Shown: positions 18,094-26,350 of the stretch, in pieces
How the letters are laid out: every line of letters begins with the position of its first letter
How positions within the stretch are numbered: the first letter of the stretch is position 1
Assembly: GCA_016192425.1 (NCBI GenBank)
Contig: JACPUE010000063.1
Span: forward strand, 1-64,000
Reading direction: 5' to 3'
DNA length: 64,000 nt
Source: Burkholderiales bacterium
GTDB taxonomy: Bacteria; Pseudomonadota; Gammaproteobacteria; Burkholderiales; Burkholderiaceae_C
Program-made: the position numbers and the translations under genes
Notes under the pieces: generated by a model
The model's input: the letters and a program-made list of their open reading frames with translations, nothing else
What the model was told of the DNA's origin: nothing
The model's database searches: none

Positions 18094-19173
18094 ATGCACG
18101 ACACCGCCATCCTCATCGGCCGCTTCGAGCCCGTGCACCAAGGGCATATGGCGCTGCTGCGGCACGGCCTGGCCCAGGCGCGCGAGGCCATCGTAGTGCT
18201 GGGCTCGGCCTGGCAGGCACGCTCGCCCAAGAACCCCTTCACCTGGCAGGAACGCGCCGAGATGGTGCTTGGCGCCCTGCCCGAGGCCGACCGCCCCCGG
18301 GTGCGCTTCCTGCCCGTGCGCGACTACTACAACGAAGCCGTGTGGGTGCAGGCCGTGCGCCAGGGCGTGGCGGCACTGCTGGCACCGGCCTGGCCCGGTG
18401 GTGCGGCGCCACGCATCGGCCTGGTGGGCCACTTCAAGGACGCCACCAGCAGCTACCTGAGCCGCTTCCCAGGCTGGGACCTGATGGACCTGGAGCGCCA
18501 AGGCAGCATCGATGCCACGGCCATCCGCGACACCCTCTTCGGCGCCGCGCCCGCCACGGTGGACAGCGCGCTGGCCCCGCTGGCGGACGACATCCCGCCC
18601 AGCACGCTCGATTTCCTGCGCCGTTTCGCACGCCAACCCAGTTTCCTGGCCCTGCAGGAAGAGTGGCGCATGCTGCGCGGCTACCGGGCCGCATGGAGCA
18701 CAGCCCCCTACCCCCCCGTTTTCGTGACCGTGGACGCCGTGCTGCGCTGCCAGGGCCACGTGCTGCTGATCCGCCGCGCCCACGCCCCGGGCAAAGACCT
18801 GTGGGCCGTGCCCGGCGGCTTCATCGAGCCGCGCGAGACCCTGTGGCAATCCTGTCTGCGCGAACTGGCCGAGGAAACCCACTGTCCCCTGCCCGAGGCC
18901 ACATTGCGTGCCGCCCTGCGCCAGGTGGCTGTTTTCGACCACCCGGACCGCAGCCAGCGCGGCCGCACCATCACGCACGCGCACTTCTTCGACCTGCAAG
19001 ACATCCCCCTGCCCGCCGTCCTGGGTGGCGATGACGCACTGCAGGCCCAATGGGTGCCCCTGGACCGCCTGGCCGCGATGGAAGACCAGTTCTTCGAAGA
19101 CCACTTCCACATGCTGGATCAGTTCCTCCAGCTCACCGACAAAGCCGCGCTAGCGCGTTGCTTGCCGCCCTAG
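18094..19173 (+). CDS. Bifunctional NMN adenylyltransferase / Nudix hydrolase
   Basis: A 359-residue fusion. The N-terminal half is a NadM-like nucleotidyltransferase with GRFEPVHQGH at 9-18 (HXGH motif) and the C-terminal phosphate motif SIDATAIRD at 138-146. The second half is a Nudix domain with box GGFIEPRETLWQSCLREL plus AEET at 241-262 (GX5EX7REUXEE pattern). Such fusions (known from Synechocystis and Francisella) make NAD from NMN and hydrolyse ADP-ribose, linking salvage with removal of NAD breakdown products. Start ATG at 18094 was chosen because the nucleotide loop must lie near the N-terminus. It is probably co-transcribed with metK, another adenylating enzyme. Confidence 0.93.
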   Translation: MHDTAILIGRFEPVHQGHMALLRHGLAQAREAIVVLGSAWQARSPKNPFTWQERAEMVLGALPEADRPRVRFLPVRDYYNEAVWVQAVRQGVAALLAPAWPGGAAPRIGLVGHFKDATSSYLSRFPGWDLMDLERQGSIDATAIRDTLFGAAPATVDSALAPLADDIPPSTLDFLRRFARQPSFLALQEEWRMLRGYRAAWSTAPYPPVFVTVDAVLRCQGHVLLIRRAHAPGKDLWAVPGGFIEPRETLWQSCLRELAEETHCPLPEATLRAALRQVAVFDHPDRSQRGRTITHAHFFDLQDIPLPAVLGGDDALQAQWVPLDRLAAMEDQFFEDHFHMLDQFLQLTDKAALARCLPP

Positions 19174-19232
19174 GCGCCCAGCTGCACCGACTGGCCTTGA
19201 ACTTCCAGGCCACGCCCAATGGCGGCACTGGC

Positions 19233-19261
19233 TTGTATTTATGAGCCAATCGGTCTAATAT
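19233..19261 (+). promoter_or_regulatory. Candidate promoter and operator of the TetR gene
   Basis: TTGTAT, a 17-bp gap and TAATAT (19256-19261) place the start of transcription on the A of the ATG at 19268, so the mRNA may be leaderless; no ribosome site is visible. The 8-mer CGGTCTAA (19251-19258) overlaps the -10 and recurs in the operator before the reductase gene. Confidence 0.45.
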
Positions 19262-19267
19262 CCGCCC

Positions 19268-19906
19268 ATGGATCCGCAAGTGCAAGCCCCCCGCCGCCGT
19301 GGCAGGCCGCCGCGCCAGCGCGCCGACCTGATCGACACGCGCGAGCTGCTCTTGCGCGCCGGCTTGGAGGTGCTCACCGAAAAGGGCTTCTCGGCCACCG
19401 GCATCGACGAAGTCCTGGGGCGCGTGGGCGTTCCCAAGGGCTCGTTCTATCACTACTTCGACAGCAAGGAAGCCTTCGGCCTGGAACTCATCCAGCGCTA
19501 CGGCGACTTCTTTGCCCGCAAGATCGAGCGCCACTTGCGCAACCCCGCGCTCCCCCCCTTGGGTCGTCTGCGCGCCTTTGTCGACGACGCCAAGGCCGGC
19601 ATGGCGCGCTTTGGCTACCGCCGTGGCTGCCTGATCGGCAACCTGGGCCAGGAAATGGGCGCATTGCCGGAGAGCTTCCGTGCCCGCCTCCAGGACACCT
19701 TCGAGGACTGGCAGCGCCGTTTCGCCGAGTGCCTCACCGAAGCGCAAGAGGCGGGAGAACTGTCGCGCGACGTGGACACGCGGCAGGTGGCGGCCTTCTT
19801 CTGGATCGGCTGGGAGGGCGCGGTGCTGCGCGCCAAGCTCGAACAATCCCCAGCGCCGCTGGACTTGTTCACGGGTTTTTTCTTCGCTGGCTTCGACTCC
19901 CCATAG
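19268..19906 (+). CDS. TetR-family regulator, AcuR/NemR-like
   Basis: TetR repressor of 212 residues. A basic arm ([11 protein letters not shown]) precedes the helix-turn-helix, with recognition segment [17 protein letters not shown] at about 54-70. The ligand domain contains [13 protein letters not shown], with Cys121 in the place where AcuR/NemR-type regulators carry a reactive cysteine. This fits sensing of acrylate-like or other electrophiles, though that is inference from family. It stands 52 bp upstream of an AcuI-type reductase on the same strand, and shares an operator half-site with it. Repression of itself and the two downstream genes is the simplest model. Confidence 0.85.
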   Translation: MDPQVQAPRRRGRPPRQRADLIDTRELLLRAGLEVLTEKGFSATGIDEVLGRVGVPKGSFYHYFDSKEAFGLELIQRYGDFFARKIERHLRNPALPPLGRLRAFVDDAKAGMARFGYRRGCLIGNLGQEMGALPESFRARLQDTFEDWQRRFAECLTEAQEAGELSRDVDTRQVAAFFWIGWEGAVLRAKLEQSPAPLDLFTGFFFAGFDSP

Positions 19907-19923
19907 CTTTTTTTGCACTTTAA

Positions 19924-19938
19924 TAGACGAACGGTCTA
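19924..19938 (+). promoter_or_regulatory. Candidate TetR operator before the AcuI-type gene
   Basis: TAGAC-N5-GTCTA is a perfect 5-bp dyad overlapping the spacer and -10 of a candidate promoter (TTGCAC at 19913-19918, CTAAAT at 19936-19941). The core CGGTCTAA also lies in the TetR gene's own promoter. Confidence 0.55.
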
Positions 19939-19958
19939 AATTCACAGGAGAGAACCAT

Positions 19959-20942
19959 ATGTTCAAAGGCATCTTGATCGAGAAAGACGACGCGGGCTAC
20001 CGGGCCGCCGTGCGGGACATCGACGACGCGCAGCTGCCCACCGGGGATGTGACCGTGCGCGTGAGCCACTCCACGCTGAACTACAAGGACGCTCTGGCCA
20101 TCACCGGCAAGGGCCCGGTGGTGCGCAAGTTCCCCATGGTCCCGGGCATCGACCTGGTGGGCACGGTGGAGAGCAGCACCCACCCGGACCATCGCCCCGG
20201 CGACGCCGTGCTGCTCAACGGCTGGGGCGTGGGCGAGGTGCACTGGGGCGGTCTGGCGCAGAAAGCGCGCCTCCACGGCGACTGGCTGATCCCCCTGCCC
20301 GCCGCCATCGCGCCGCTGCAGGCCATGGCCATCGGCACCGCTGGCTACACCGCCATGCTGTGCGTGCTGGCGCTGGAAAAGCATGGCGTGAAGCCGGCCA
20401 ACGGCGAGATCCTGGTCACCGGCGCGGCGGGCGGGGTGGGCAGCGTGGCCATCGCGATCCTGGCCAAGCTGGGGTACACCGTGGTCGCGGCCACGGGGCG
20501 CCCCCAGGACGCGGACTACCTGCGCCAGCTCGGCGCGGCAGAAGTGCTGGACCGCGCCCAGTTCACCTCCCCCGGCAAGCCCCTCGGCAAGGAACGCTGG
20601 GCGGGCGCCGTGGACGTGGTCGGCAGCCATGTGCTGGCCAACGTGTGCGCCACGACCCAATACCGGGGCGTGGTGACCGCCTGCGGCCTGGCTGGGGGCA
20701 TGGACCTGCCCGCCACCGTGGCGCCGTTCATCCTGCGCGGCGTCACCCTGGCCGGTATCGACAGCGTGATGTGCCCGCGCGCCGAACGCCTGCAGGCATG
20801 GCAGCGCCTGGGCACCGACCTGGACATGGACAAGCTCGGCACGATCGGCCACGAGGTCGGGCTGGCCGAGGCCATCCCGCTGGCCAGCCGCTTGCTGAAC
20901 GGCGAAGTGCGCGGCCGCGTCGTCGTGGACGTTCACCGCTGA
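19959..20942 (+). CDS. acuI: AcuI-type acrylyl-CoA reductase / MDR-family quinone oxidoreductase (YhdH-like)
   Basis: NADPH-dependent medium-chain reductase (327 residues) of the YhdH/AcuI group. AcuI reduces toxic acryloyl-CoA to propionyl-CoA. Signatures: [18 protein letters not shown] near the N-terminus, the PGIDLVGTV segment, the Rossmann motif [11 protein letters not shown] at about 152-162, and [11 protein letters not shown] for NADPH choice. No zinc-binding cysteines of alcohol dehydrogenases are present. GGAG precedes the ATG at 19959. It follows an AcuR-like regulator and is followed by an AhpD-like protein, suggesting an electrophile detoxification unit. The acuI name rests on family and context; substrate is unproven. 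Confidence 0.85.
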   Translation: MFKGILIEKDDAGYRAAVRDIDDAQLPTGDVTVRVSHSTLNYKDALAITGKGPVVRKFPMVPGIDLVGTVESSTHPDHRPGDAVLLNGWGVGEVHWGGLAQKARLHGDWLIPLPAAIAPLQAMAIGTAGYTAMLCVLALEKHGVKPANGEILVTGAAGGVGSVAIAILAKLGYTVVAATGRPQDADYLRQLGAAEVLDRAQFTSPGKPLGKERWAGAVDVVGSHVLANVCATTQYRGVVTACGLAGGMDLPATVAPFILRGVTLAGIDSVMCPRAERLQAWQRLGTDLDMDKLGTIGHEVGLAEAIPLASRLLNGEVRGRVVVDVHR

Positions 20943-20991
20943 CCCCTGGGCCGAACGGCCCTGCACCCCATCTCACCCCAAAGGAAAAACC

Positions 20992-21570
20992 ATGACACAG
21001 CCCCAACACGCGCCCGCGAGCCGCTTCCCCGTCCCTGCACTGCAGGACATGCCCGAAGACATCCGCCAGCGGATTCTGGCCGTGCAGGAGAAATCCGGCT
21101 TCATCCCGAACGTCTTCCTGGCCCTGGCCCACCGGCCGGACGAGTTCCGCGCCTTCTTCGCCTACCACGACGCCTTGATGGAAAAGCCGGGCAACCTCAC
21201 CAAGGCCGAGCGGGAAATGATCGTCGTGGCCACGAGCAGCGTGAACCAGTGCCAGTACTGCGTGGTCGCGCACGGCGCGATCTTGCGCATCCGCGCCAAG
21301 AACCCGCTGATCGCCGACCAGGTCGCCACGAACTACCGCAAGGCCGACATCACCCCGCGCCAAAAGGCCATGATCGACTTCGCCATGAAGGTCTCGCAAA
21401 CCGCGCAGCTGGTGGGCGAAGCCGATTTCGACGCGCTCAAGGCCCATGGTTTCGATGAAGAAGACATCTGGGACATGGCCGCCATCTCGGCGTTCTTCGG
21501 CCTGTCCAACCGGATGGCCAACGTGACGAGCATGCGCCCCAACACGGAGTTCTATTCGCTGGGCCGTTGA
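20992..21570 (+). CDS. Peroxidase-related AhpD/carboxymuconolactone-decarboxylase-fold protein
   Basis: A 192-residue protein of the AhpD-like peroxidase-related family. The redox motif is C87-QY-C90 followed by His94 (NQCQYCVVAH), preceded by the helix KAEREMIVVATSSVN. These are the thiol and proton-relay residues of AhpD, which reduces peroxides or regenerates peroxiredoxins. The C-terminal GLSNRMANVTSMRPNTEFY is characteristic of the subfamily. It lies 49 bp after the AcuI-type gene on the same strand and is probably in the same transcript. A good ribosome site (AAAGGA) precedes the ATG. Its physiological substrate cannot be read from sequence. Confidence 0.88.
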   Translation: MTQPQHAPASRFPVPALQDMPEDIRQRILAVQEKSGFIPNVFLALAHRPDEFRAFFAYHDALMEKPGNLTKAEREMIVVATSSVNQCQYCVVAHGAILRIRAKNPLIADQVATNYRKADITPRQKAMIDFAMKVSQTAQLVGEADFDALKAHGFDEEDIWDMAAISAFFGLSNRMANVTSMRPNTEFYSLGR

Positions 21571-21599
21571 GGCTCTGGGGGGGCACCGCACGCGCAGGG

Positions 21600-22073
21600 T
21601 CAAGCGGTGTCCACCGGCACCGTGCTCCCGGTTTTGACACGGTTCATGGCCACCAGCGTGTTGAACGACTTCACGTTGCCCGATGCGAAGAACAGCTCGC
21701 GCGTGAGCTCCACATACTGGTCCATCGACCGGACCAGGAAGATGAGCACGAAATCCCACTCGCCCGCGACGTAGTAGCACTGCTGCACCTGCGGGCAGGC
21801 GGCGAACCGGCGCTGCATGTCGTCCAGGAGATCGGCGCGCTCGTTCTCTGCCTTGACCTCGACGATGACGGTCAGGCCATAGCCCAGCAACCCGGGGTTG
21901 AGGCGCGCCGAGAACTTCTCGATGACGCCCGCACCCTCCAGCAGCTTGAGCCGGCGGTTGACCGCCGCCGTCGACAAATGGGCGCGCTGCCCCAGCTCGC
22001 TCTGCGGCACGCGGCCGTCGTCCTGCAGGGCCGCCAGGAGCACGCGGTCGTAGTTGTCCAGCTTCATTGCCAT
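21600..22073 (-). CDS. Lrp/AsnC-family transcriptional regulator
   Basis: A 157-residue feast/famine regulator. The N-terminal helix-turn-helix (residues about 8-55) includes VPQSELGQRAHLSTAAVNRR. A linker leads to the RAM ligand domain, with GYGLTVIVEVKAE and YYVAGEWDFVLIFLV, where an amino acid would bind between dimers. It is divergent from the carbamoylase-like gene, so it most likely controls the amino-acid-derivative catabolic run to its right. The 114-bp gap between starts contains a symmetric set of inverted repeats suited to an Lrp octamer. Two close ATGs (22073 and 22067) are possible starts. Confidence 0.9.
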   Translation of the reverse strand: MAMKLDNYDRVLLAALQDDGRVPQSELGQRAHLSTAAVNRRLKLLEGAGVIEKFSARLNPGLLGYGLTVIVEVKAENERADLLDDMQRRFAACPQVQQCYYVAGEWDFVLIFLVRSMDQYVELTRELFFASGNVKSFNTLVAMNRVKTGSTVPVDTA

Positions 22074-22094
22074 CGGGACTCAGCCCAGAGAAAT

Positions 22095-22162
22095 GTGAAT
22101 AACGTTCAGTTTATCCAGCGGAATTTCGAAAATTCCAGCGAGGCGGCAGAAATATTATTCAC
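22095..22162. promoter_or_regulatory. Symmetric candidate Lrp operator
   Basis: Outer arms GTGAATAA (22095-22102) and TTATTCAC (22155-22162) are perfect complements. An inner perfect dyad GGAATTT-CGA-AAATTCC (22120-22136) has its centre at 22128, almost exactly the midpoint of the outer arms. The outer centres are 60 bp apart, close to six helical turns. It lies between the divergent regulator and hydrolase genes. Confidence 0.55.
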
Positions 22163-22187
22163 CCACCCGCTCTCCTGGAGACCCCGC

Positions 22188-23435
22188 ATGACACCCGCCG
22201 GACTTTCACTGGACGCCCCCTTGCTGCTACGGCAGATCCACGCGCTGGGCGCCATCGGACACGATGCCGCGCAAGGCGGGCGCACGCGCATCGCCCTCAC
22301 GGATGCCGACAAGGCGGGGCGCGACCAGCTGGTGCGCTGGATGCGCGAACTCGATCTCGACGTCCGGATCGATCGCGTGGGCAACATCTTCGGCATCCTG
22401 CCAGCGGCCTCGGGTGACGGGCGGCCGCTCATGGTGGGCTCGCACATCGACACGGTGCGCAACGCTGGCGCGCTCGACGGCTGCTACGGCGTGCTGGCGG
22501 GTCTGGCGGTGGCGCGGGCATACCGCCAGGCGGGCATCCTGCCCCGGCGCGCCATCGCCGTGGGCGCGTTCACCAACGAGGAAGGCGTGCGCTACCAGCC
22601 GGACATGATGGGCTCCCTGGTGCATGCCGGTGGCATGGCGGCGCAGGCCGCGCTGGACGCCATCGGCATCGATGGCACGCGCCTGGGCGACGAACTGGCG
22701 CGCATTGGCTACGCGGGCGACATGGAGCCGGGCACGCTGGTGCCGCGTGAATACATCGAACTCCACATCGAGCAGGGGCCGCTGCTCGAAGCCGAAGACC
22801 GGCTCATTGGCGTGGTGGAGAACCTGCAGGGCATTTCGTGGCAGAGGGTCACGGTCACCGGCGTGGCCAACCACGCCGGAACAACGCCCACGCGGCTGCG
22901 CCATGACGCGGGCTACGCAGCGGCCGCCTGCATCGCCTACCTGCGGGAGCAGGTGGTTGGCGCCGCCCCCGCCACCACGCTGGCCACCACCGGTTCCCTG
23001 CGGTTCGAGCCCGACGTCATCAATGTCATTCCCCGCAAGGCCACTTTCACGGTGGACCTGAGAGACCCGGACGAAGGCCGTCTGCAAGCGGCCGAGCAGC
23101 GCTTCGCGGACTTTCTCGTGGCGCTCGCCGCGCACGAAGGCGTGGCGATCGACACCGAACGGCTGGTCCGCTTCCAGCCCGTGGCGTTCGACCCGGGCCT
23201 GGCCGATCGCATCGAGGCGGCGGCCCGGCGGCGCGGCCTGCCGCACATGCGCATGACCTCCGGCGCGGGGCACGACGCGCAGATGATGGCGCGGATCGCC
23301 CCGTCCGCGATGATCTTCGTTCCCAGCCGCGAAGGCATCAGCCACAACCCGCGCGAGCACACGGACGATGCGCAGCTCATCCTGGGCGCCCAGGTGTTGC
23401 TGGATGTCGTGCAGGACTGTCTGGCGGCGCACTGA
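22188..23435 (+). CDS. Zn-dependent M20-family hydrolase, N-carbamoyl-L-amino acid hydrolase/allantoate amidohydrolase type
   Basis: A 415-residue amidase of the hydantoinase/carbamoylase branch of peptidase family M20. Metal ligands are seen in GSHIDTV (His86), ALDGCYG (Asp97) and TNEEG (Glu131-Glu132), with SGAGHDA supplying the distal His. The dimerisation lid contains GVANHAGTTPT. Such enzymes remove a carbamoyl or other N-acyl group from L-amino acids or open allantoate. GGAG precedes the ATG at 22188. Here it leads a run with diaminopropionate ammonia-lyase, resembling the E. coli ygeX/ygeY region. An N-modified diaminopropionate is therefore a plausible substrate, but that is inference. 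Confidence 0.88.
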   Translation: MTPAGLSLDAPLLLRQIHALGAIGHDAAQGGRTRIALTDADKAGRDQLVRWMRELDLDVRIDRVGNIFGILPAASGDGRPLMVGSHIDTVRNAGALDGCYGVLAGLAVARAYRQAGILPRRAIAVGAFTNEEGVRYQPDMMGSLVHAGGMAAQAALDAIGIDGTRLGDELARIGYAGDMEPGTLVPREYIELHIEQGPLLEAEDRLIGVVENLQGISWQRVTVTGVANHAGTTPTRLRHDAGYAAAACIAYLREQVVGAAPATTLATTGSLRFEPDVINVIPRKATFTVDLRDPDEGRLQAAEQRFADFLVALAAHEGVAIDTERLVRFQPVAFDPGLADRIEAAARRRGLPHMRMTSGAGHDAQMMARIAPSAMIFVPSREGISHNPREHTDDAQLILGAQVLLDVVQDCLAAH

Positions 23436-23493
23436 CGTCTCCTCGTCCAGCCCACCGCTCACCGCGTTACCTCCCAACTTCCCAAAGGCCCCC

Positions 23494-24714
23494 ATGCTGA
23501 TCCTCAACCCGCGCGCCGCGCGCACACCCTACCCCGACGACTTGGCCGCGATCATGAACATCGCCCGCGCGCATGAAAGCCGCCAGTGGCTGTCCGCCTG
23601 GCCCGGCATCGCCCGTGGCGCCACGCCGCTGTACGACCTGCCCGACGCTGCGGCGCGCCTGAAGCTTGGCCGCCTGAGCATCAAGGACGAGTCCGTGCGC
23701 TCGCCGCTGGGCAGCTTCAAGGCCCTGGGCGCGCCCATCGCGCTGGTACGGCTGATCCTGCGGTTGCACCCGGCATTCGAGCCCGCCGCCGTGCTGACCG
23801 GCCGCCATGCCGACCAGCTCCGGGACTACACCGTGATCAGCGCGACCGACGGCAACCATGGCCGTGGCCTGGCCGCCGCCGCGCGGGATGCCGGCTGCCG
23901 CTGCGTCATCGTGCTGCACGCCCAGGTGAGCGACGAGCGCGAGCAGGCCATTGCCGCCCATGGCGCACGCATCGTGCGCATCGCGGGCAACTACGACGAG
24001 TCCGTCCAGGAGGCCGCGCGCCTGGCGGCCGCCAACGGCTGGCAGGTGGTGTCCGACACGTCGTATGACGGCTACGAGGAGATTCCGCGCGACGTGATGC
24101 AGGGCTACGGCACGATCGCGGAAGAGATCGTCGAGCAGACCGGGGCGCGCGCGGGCGAGCCGGGCGCATTCACCCACGTCTTCCTGCAAGGCGGCGTCGG
24201 CGGCATGGCGGCCGGGCTGGCCAGCTATTTCTGGGAATTCCATGGCCCACGGCGGCCTCGCTTCATCGTCGTGGAGCCTGCGCAGGCCGACTGCCTGCTG
24301 CAAAGCGCCATTCAGGGCCGCGCCGCCCGGGCCACGGGCTCGGTCGATTCGGTGATGGCCGGCCTGGCCTGCGGCGAGACCTCGCCCCTGGCCTGGCGCT
24401 TCCTGCAGCCGTGCGTGGACGCCTTCATGACCGTGGAGGACGACCAGGCGGTGGCCGCCATGCGCCTGCTGGCCCAGGGCGGCGCGAACGACATTCCCGT
24501 GGTCGCGGGAGAATCGGGCGTGGCCGGCCTGGCCGCGCTGGAGGCCTTGCGCACCGATGCCCGCCTGTCGGCCCAGGTGGGGCTGGACGAGCGTTCCAGC
24601 GCGCTCATCATCGGCACGGAAGGCGCGACCGCGCCCTCCGTCTACCAGCAACTCGTGGGCCAGGGCGCCGAGGCCGTGCTCCAGCGCCAGGCGGCCTGGC
24701 GGGCCGCGCGGTGA
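23494..24714 (+). CDS. dpaL: Diaminopropionate ammonia-lyase
   Basis: PLP-dependent fold-type II lyase (406 residues) that converts 2,3-diaminopropionate to pyruvate and two ammonia. The PLP lysine is Lys76 in SPLGSFKALGAP, the classical DpaL motif. SATDGNHGRGLA and QGGVGGMAAGLASY bind the cofactor phosphate. VSDTSYDGYEEIPRDVMQGY is the strongest family signature. Start ATG at 23494 with weak AAAGG upstream; the N-terminus (LILNPRAARTPYP) fits the family. It lies between a carbamoylase-type and an M20 amidohydrolase gene. An R2 repeat starts 6 bp after the stop and separates it from the next gene. Confidence 0.93.
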   Translation: MLILNPRAARTPYPDDLAAIMNIARAHESRQWLSAWPGIARGATPLYDLPDAAARLKLGRLSIKDESVRSPLGSFKALGAPIALVRLILRLHPAFEPAAVLTGRHADQLRDYTVISATDGNHGRGLAAAARDAGCRCVIVLHAQVSDEREQAIAAHGARIVRIAGNYDESVQEAARLAAANGWQVVSDTSYDGYEEIPRDVMQGYGTIAEEIVEQTGARAGEPGAFTHVFLQGGVGGMAAGLASYFWEFHGPRRPRFIVVEPAQADCLLQSAIQGRAARATGSVDSVMAGLACGETSPLAWRFLQPCVDAFMTVEDDQAVAAMRLLAQGGANDIPVVAGESGVAGLAALEALRTDARLSAQVGLDERSSALIIGTEGATAPSVYQQLVGQGAEAVLQRQAAWRAAR

Positions 24715-24719
24715 ATGGA

Positions 24720-24956
24720 ACACCCCCCTGAGTCGCCTTCGGCGCCTTCCCCCCGCTCTCGCAGCGCTGCGCGCTGCGGGCAGGGGGACGCTCCCGGCGC
24801 GGCGGGGCGGCCCTTGCGCGGGAGCCCTGGCCTGAGCCGCGCCCGTTTCATCCGCTGTGGGTAGCGGGGCGGCCCTTGCGCGGCGGCCGCTGGCCTGGGG
24901 CGCGCCGGTTTCATGCGCCGTGGGTGCCGCGTTCGCGGAATGGATAACTGACAGGA
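24720..24956 (+). repeat. R2 dispersed repeat after dpaL, with internal duplication
   Basis: The longest R2 copy here. It starts CACCCCCCTGAG 6 bp after the dpaL stop and is sense to dpaL. The segment starting GCGGGGCGGCCCTTGCGCG occurs twice, at about 24802 and 24864, a roughly 62-bp tandem unit. It ends with GCGGAATGGATAACTGAC, shared with other copies. Confidence 0.85.
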
Positions 24957-24964
24957 GACACGCC

Positions 24965-26137
24965 ATGTATGTCGACAGCGATGTGGGAACCCAGATGGTG
25001 GCCTGGCGGCACCAGTTGCACCAGTTTCCGGAAACCGGCTTCAATGAACACCGGACGGCGGGCTTTGTCGCCCAGGCGCTGGAGCTGATGGGGCTGGAGG
25101 TGCACCGGGGCATCGGGGGCACGGGGCTGGTGGCCAGCCTCGCGGTGGGCGACGGCAAGGGCGTGATCGGCCTGCGGGCCGACATGGATGCCCTGGCGAT
25201 GACGGAAACCGCCGAGGGGCGGCCCCACATCTCCCGCAACACCGGCTGCATGCACGGCTGCGGGCACGACGGGCACATGGCCATGCTGCTGGGAGCGGCG
25301 CAGACCCTCGCGCGCAGCCGGGACTTCAGCGGCACGGTGCGCTTCATCTTCCAGCCCGCCGAGGAGCATGGCCGGGGCGCCAGCGCGATGATCCAGGACG
25401 GCCTGTTCGAGCGCTTCCCGGTCGATGAGATCTACGGCGCGCACAACATCCCCGGCATGCCGGCGGGGCACATCGCTACCCGCGCCGGGGGCATCATGGC
25501 CAGCGAGGACAACTTCACCATCCGCATCCAGGGCCGGGGCGGCCACGCCGCGCGCCCCCACATGGCCGTCGACCCGCTGGTGGTGGCGGCGCAGATCATC
25601 CTCGCACTGCAAACCATCGTCGGCCGCTCCGTCGATCCGGCGGATTCCGCCGTGGTCTCGTGCACCGAGATCCACAGCGACGGCATCCGCAACGCCATCC
25701 CCACCCATGTGGAGATCAAGGGCGACACGCGCAGCTACTCACCCCAGGTGCAGGCGCTGCTGGAGCGCCGCATGCGCGACATCTGCAGCGGCATCGCCCT
25801 GGCCCATGGCGCAAGCTGCGAGGTGGAATACACGCATGAATTCGTGCCCACGGTCAACTGGCCCCAGTGCACGCCGGTGGCCATCCGCGCGGCGCAAGCC
25901 GTGGTGGGCGCGGACAAGGTGGAGGGCGATACCGCGCCCATGATGATCTCGGAGGACTTCGGCGCATTCCTGCAGGTGGTGCCGGGCGCATTCGTCTTCA
26001 TCGGCAACGGCGCCACCGATTCACCCGGCGGCGTGCCGCTGCACAACGCCCGCTACGACTTCAACGACGCCATCCTGCCGGTCGGGGCGCGCTATTTCGC
26101 GGAGCTGGTTCGGCAACGGCTTCCCGTCGGGCCCTGA
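24965..26137 (+). CDS. M20-family amidohydrolase (hippurate hydrolase-like)
   Basis: Metallo-amidohydrolase of 390 residues, peptidase family M20D. The metal site is in MHGCGHDGH (Cys99, His101, His104) with Glu pair in FQPAEEHG; the distal His lies in VPLHNARYDFND. The dimerisation domain has GRGGHAARPH. These enzymes cleave N-acyl-L-amino acids such as hippurate or N-acetyl derivatives. AGGAG precedes the ATG at 24965. It completes the catabolic run with the carbamoylase-like hydrolase and DpaL, separated from dpaL by the R2 repeat. E. coli ygeY, next to the dpaL homologue ygeX, is a member of the same superfamily. Substrate unknown. Confidence 0.9.
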   Translation: MYVDSDVGTQMVAWRHQLHQFPETGFNEHRTAGFVAQALELMGLEVHRGIGGTGLVASLAVGDGKGVIGLRADMDALAMTETAEGRPHISRNTGCMHGCGHDGHMAMLLGAAQTLARSRDFSGTVRFIFQPAEEHGRGASAMIQDGLFERFPVDEIYGAHNIPGMPAGHIATRAGGIMASEDNFTIRIQGRGGHAARPHMAVDPLVVAAQIILALQTIVGRSVDPADSAVVSCTEIHSDGIRNAIPTHVEIKGDTRSYSPQVQALLERRMRDICSGIALAHGASCEVEYTHEFVPTVNWPQCTPVAIRAAQAVVGADKVEGDTAPMMISEDFGAFLQVVPGAFVFIGNGATDSPGGVPLHNARYDFNDAILPVGARYFAELVRQRLPVGP

Positions 26138-26207
26138 GGCAAGAGCGTACCGCTCCAGTAGCGTTTCGCAGCATTCCCGCAGCCCCGGCCCGGGAAACCC
26201 CACGCCC

Positions 26208-26236
26208 CTTGAAAGACCGGCAAATGCCCTTATCAT
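26208..26236 (+). promoter_or_regulatory. groES promoter with heat-shock and housekeeping features
   Basis: CTTGAAA (26208-26214) and CCCTTAT (26227-26233) resemble a sigma-32 promoter with a 12-bp gap. TTGAAA (26209-26214) and TATCAT (26231-26236), 16 bp apart, also make a sigma-70 promoter. Confidence 0.65.
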
Positions 26237-26262
26237 TAGCACTCGCCCAGGATGAGTGCTAA
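26236..26262 (+). promoter_or_regulatory. CIRCE operator (HrcA binding site) before groES
   Basis: Perfect consensus TTAGCACTC-N9-GAGTGCTAA. HrcA bound here represses groESL at normal temperature. It touches the -10 element. Confidence 0.97.
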
Positions 26263-26350
26263 CAGCCCATCCCAAGGCTGAATTCCATGGCGTCTGGCCG
26301 CCAAGCGCCTGAGATGCCAACGTCTTTTTTTGAACCCAGGAGATTTGCAC

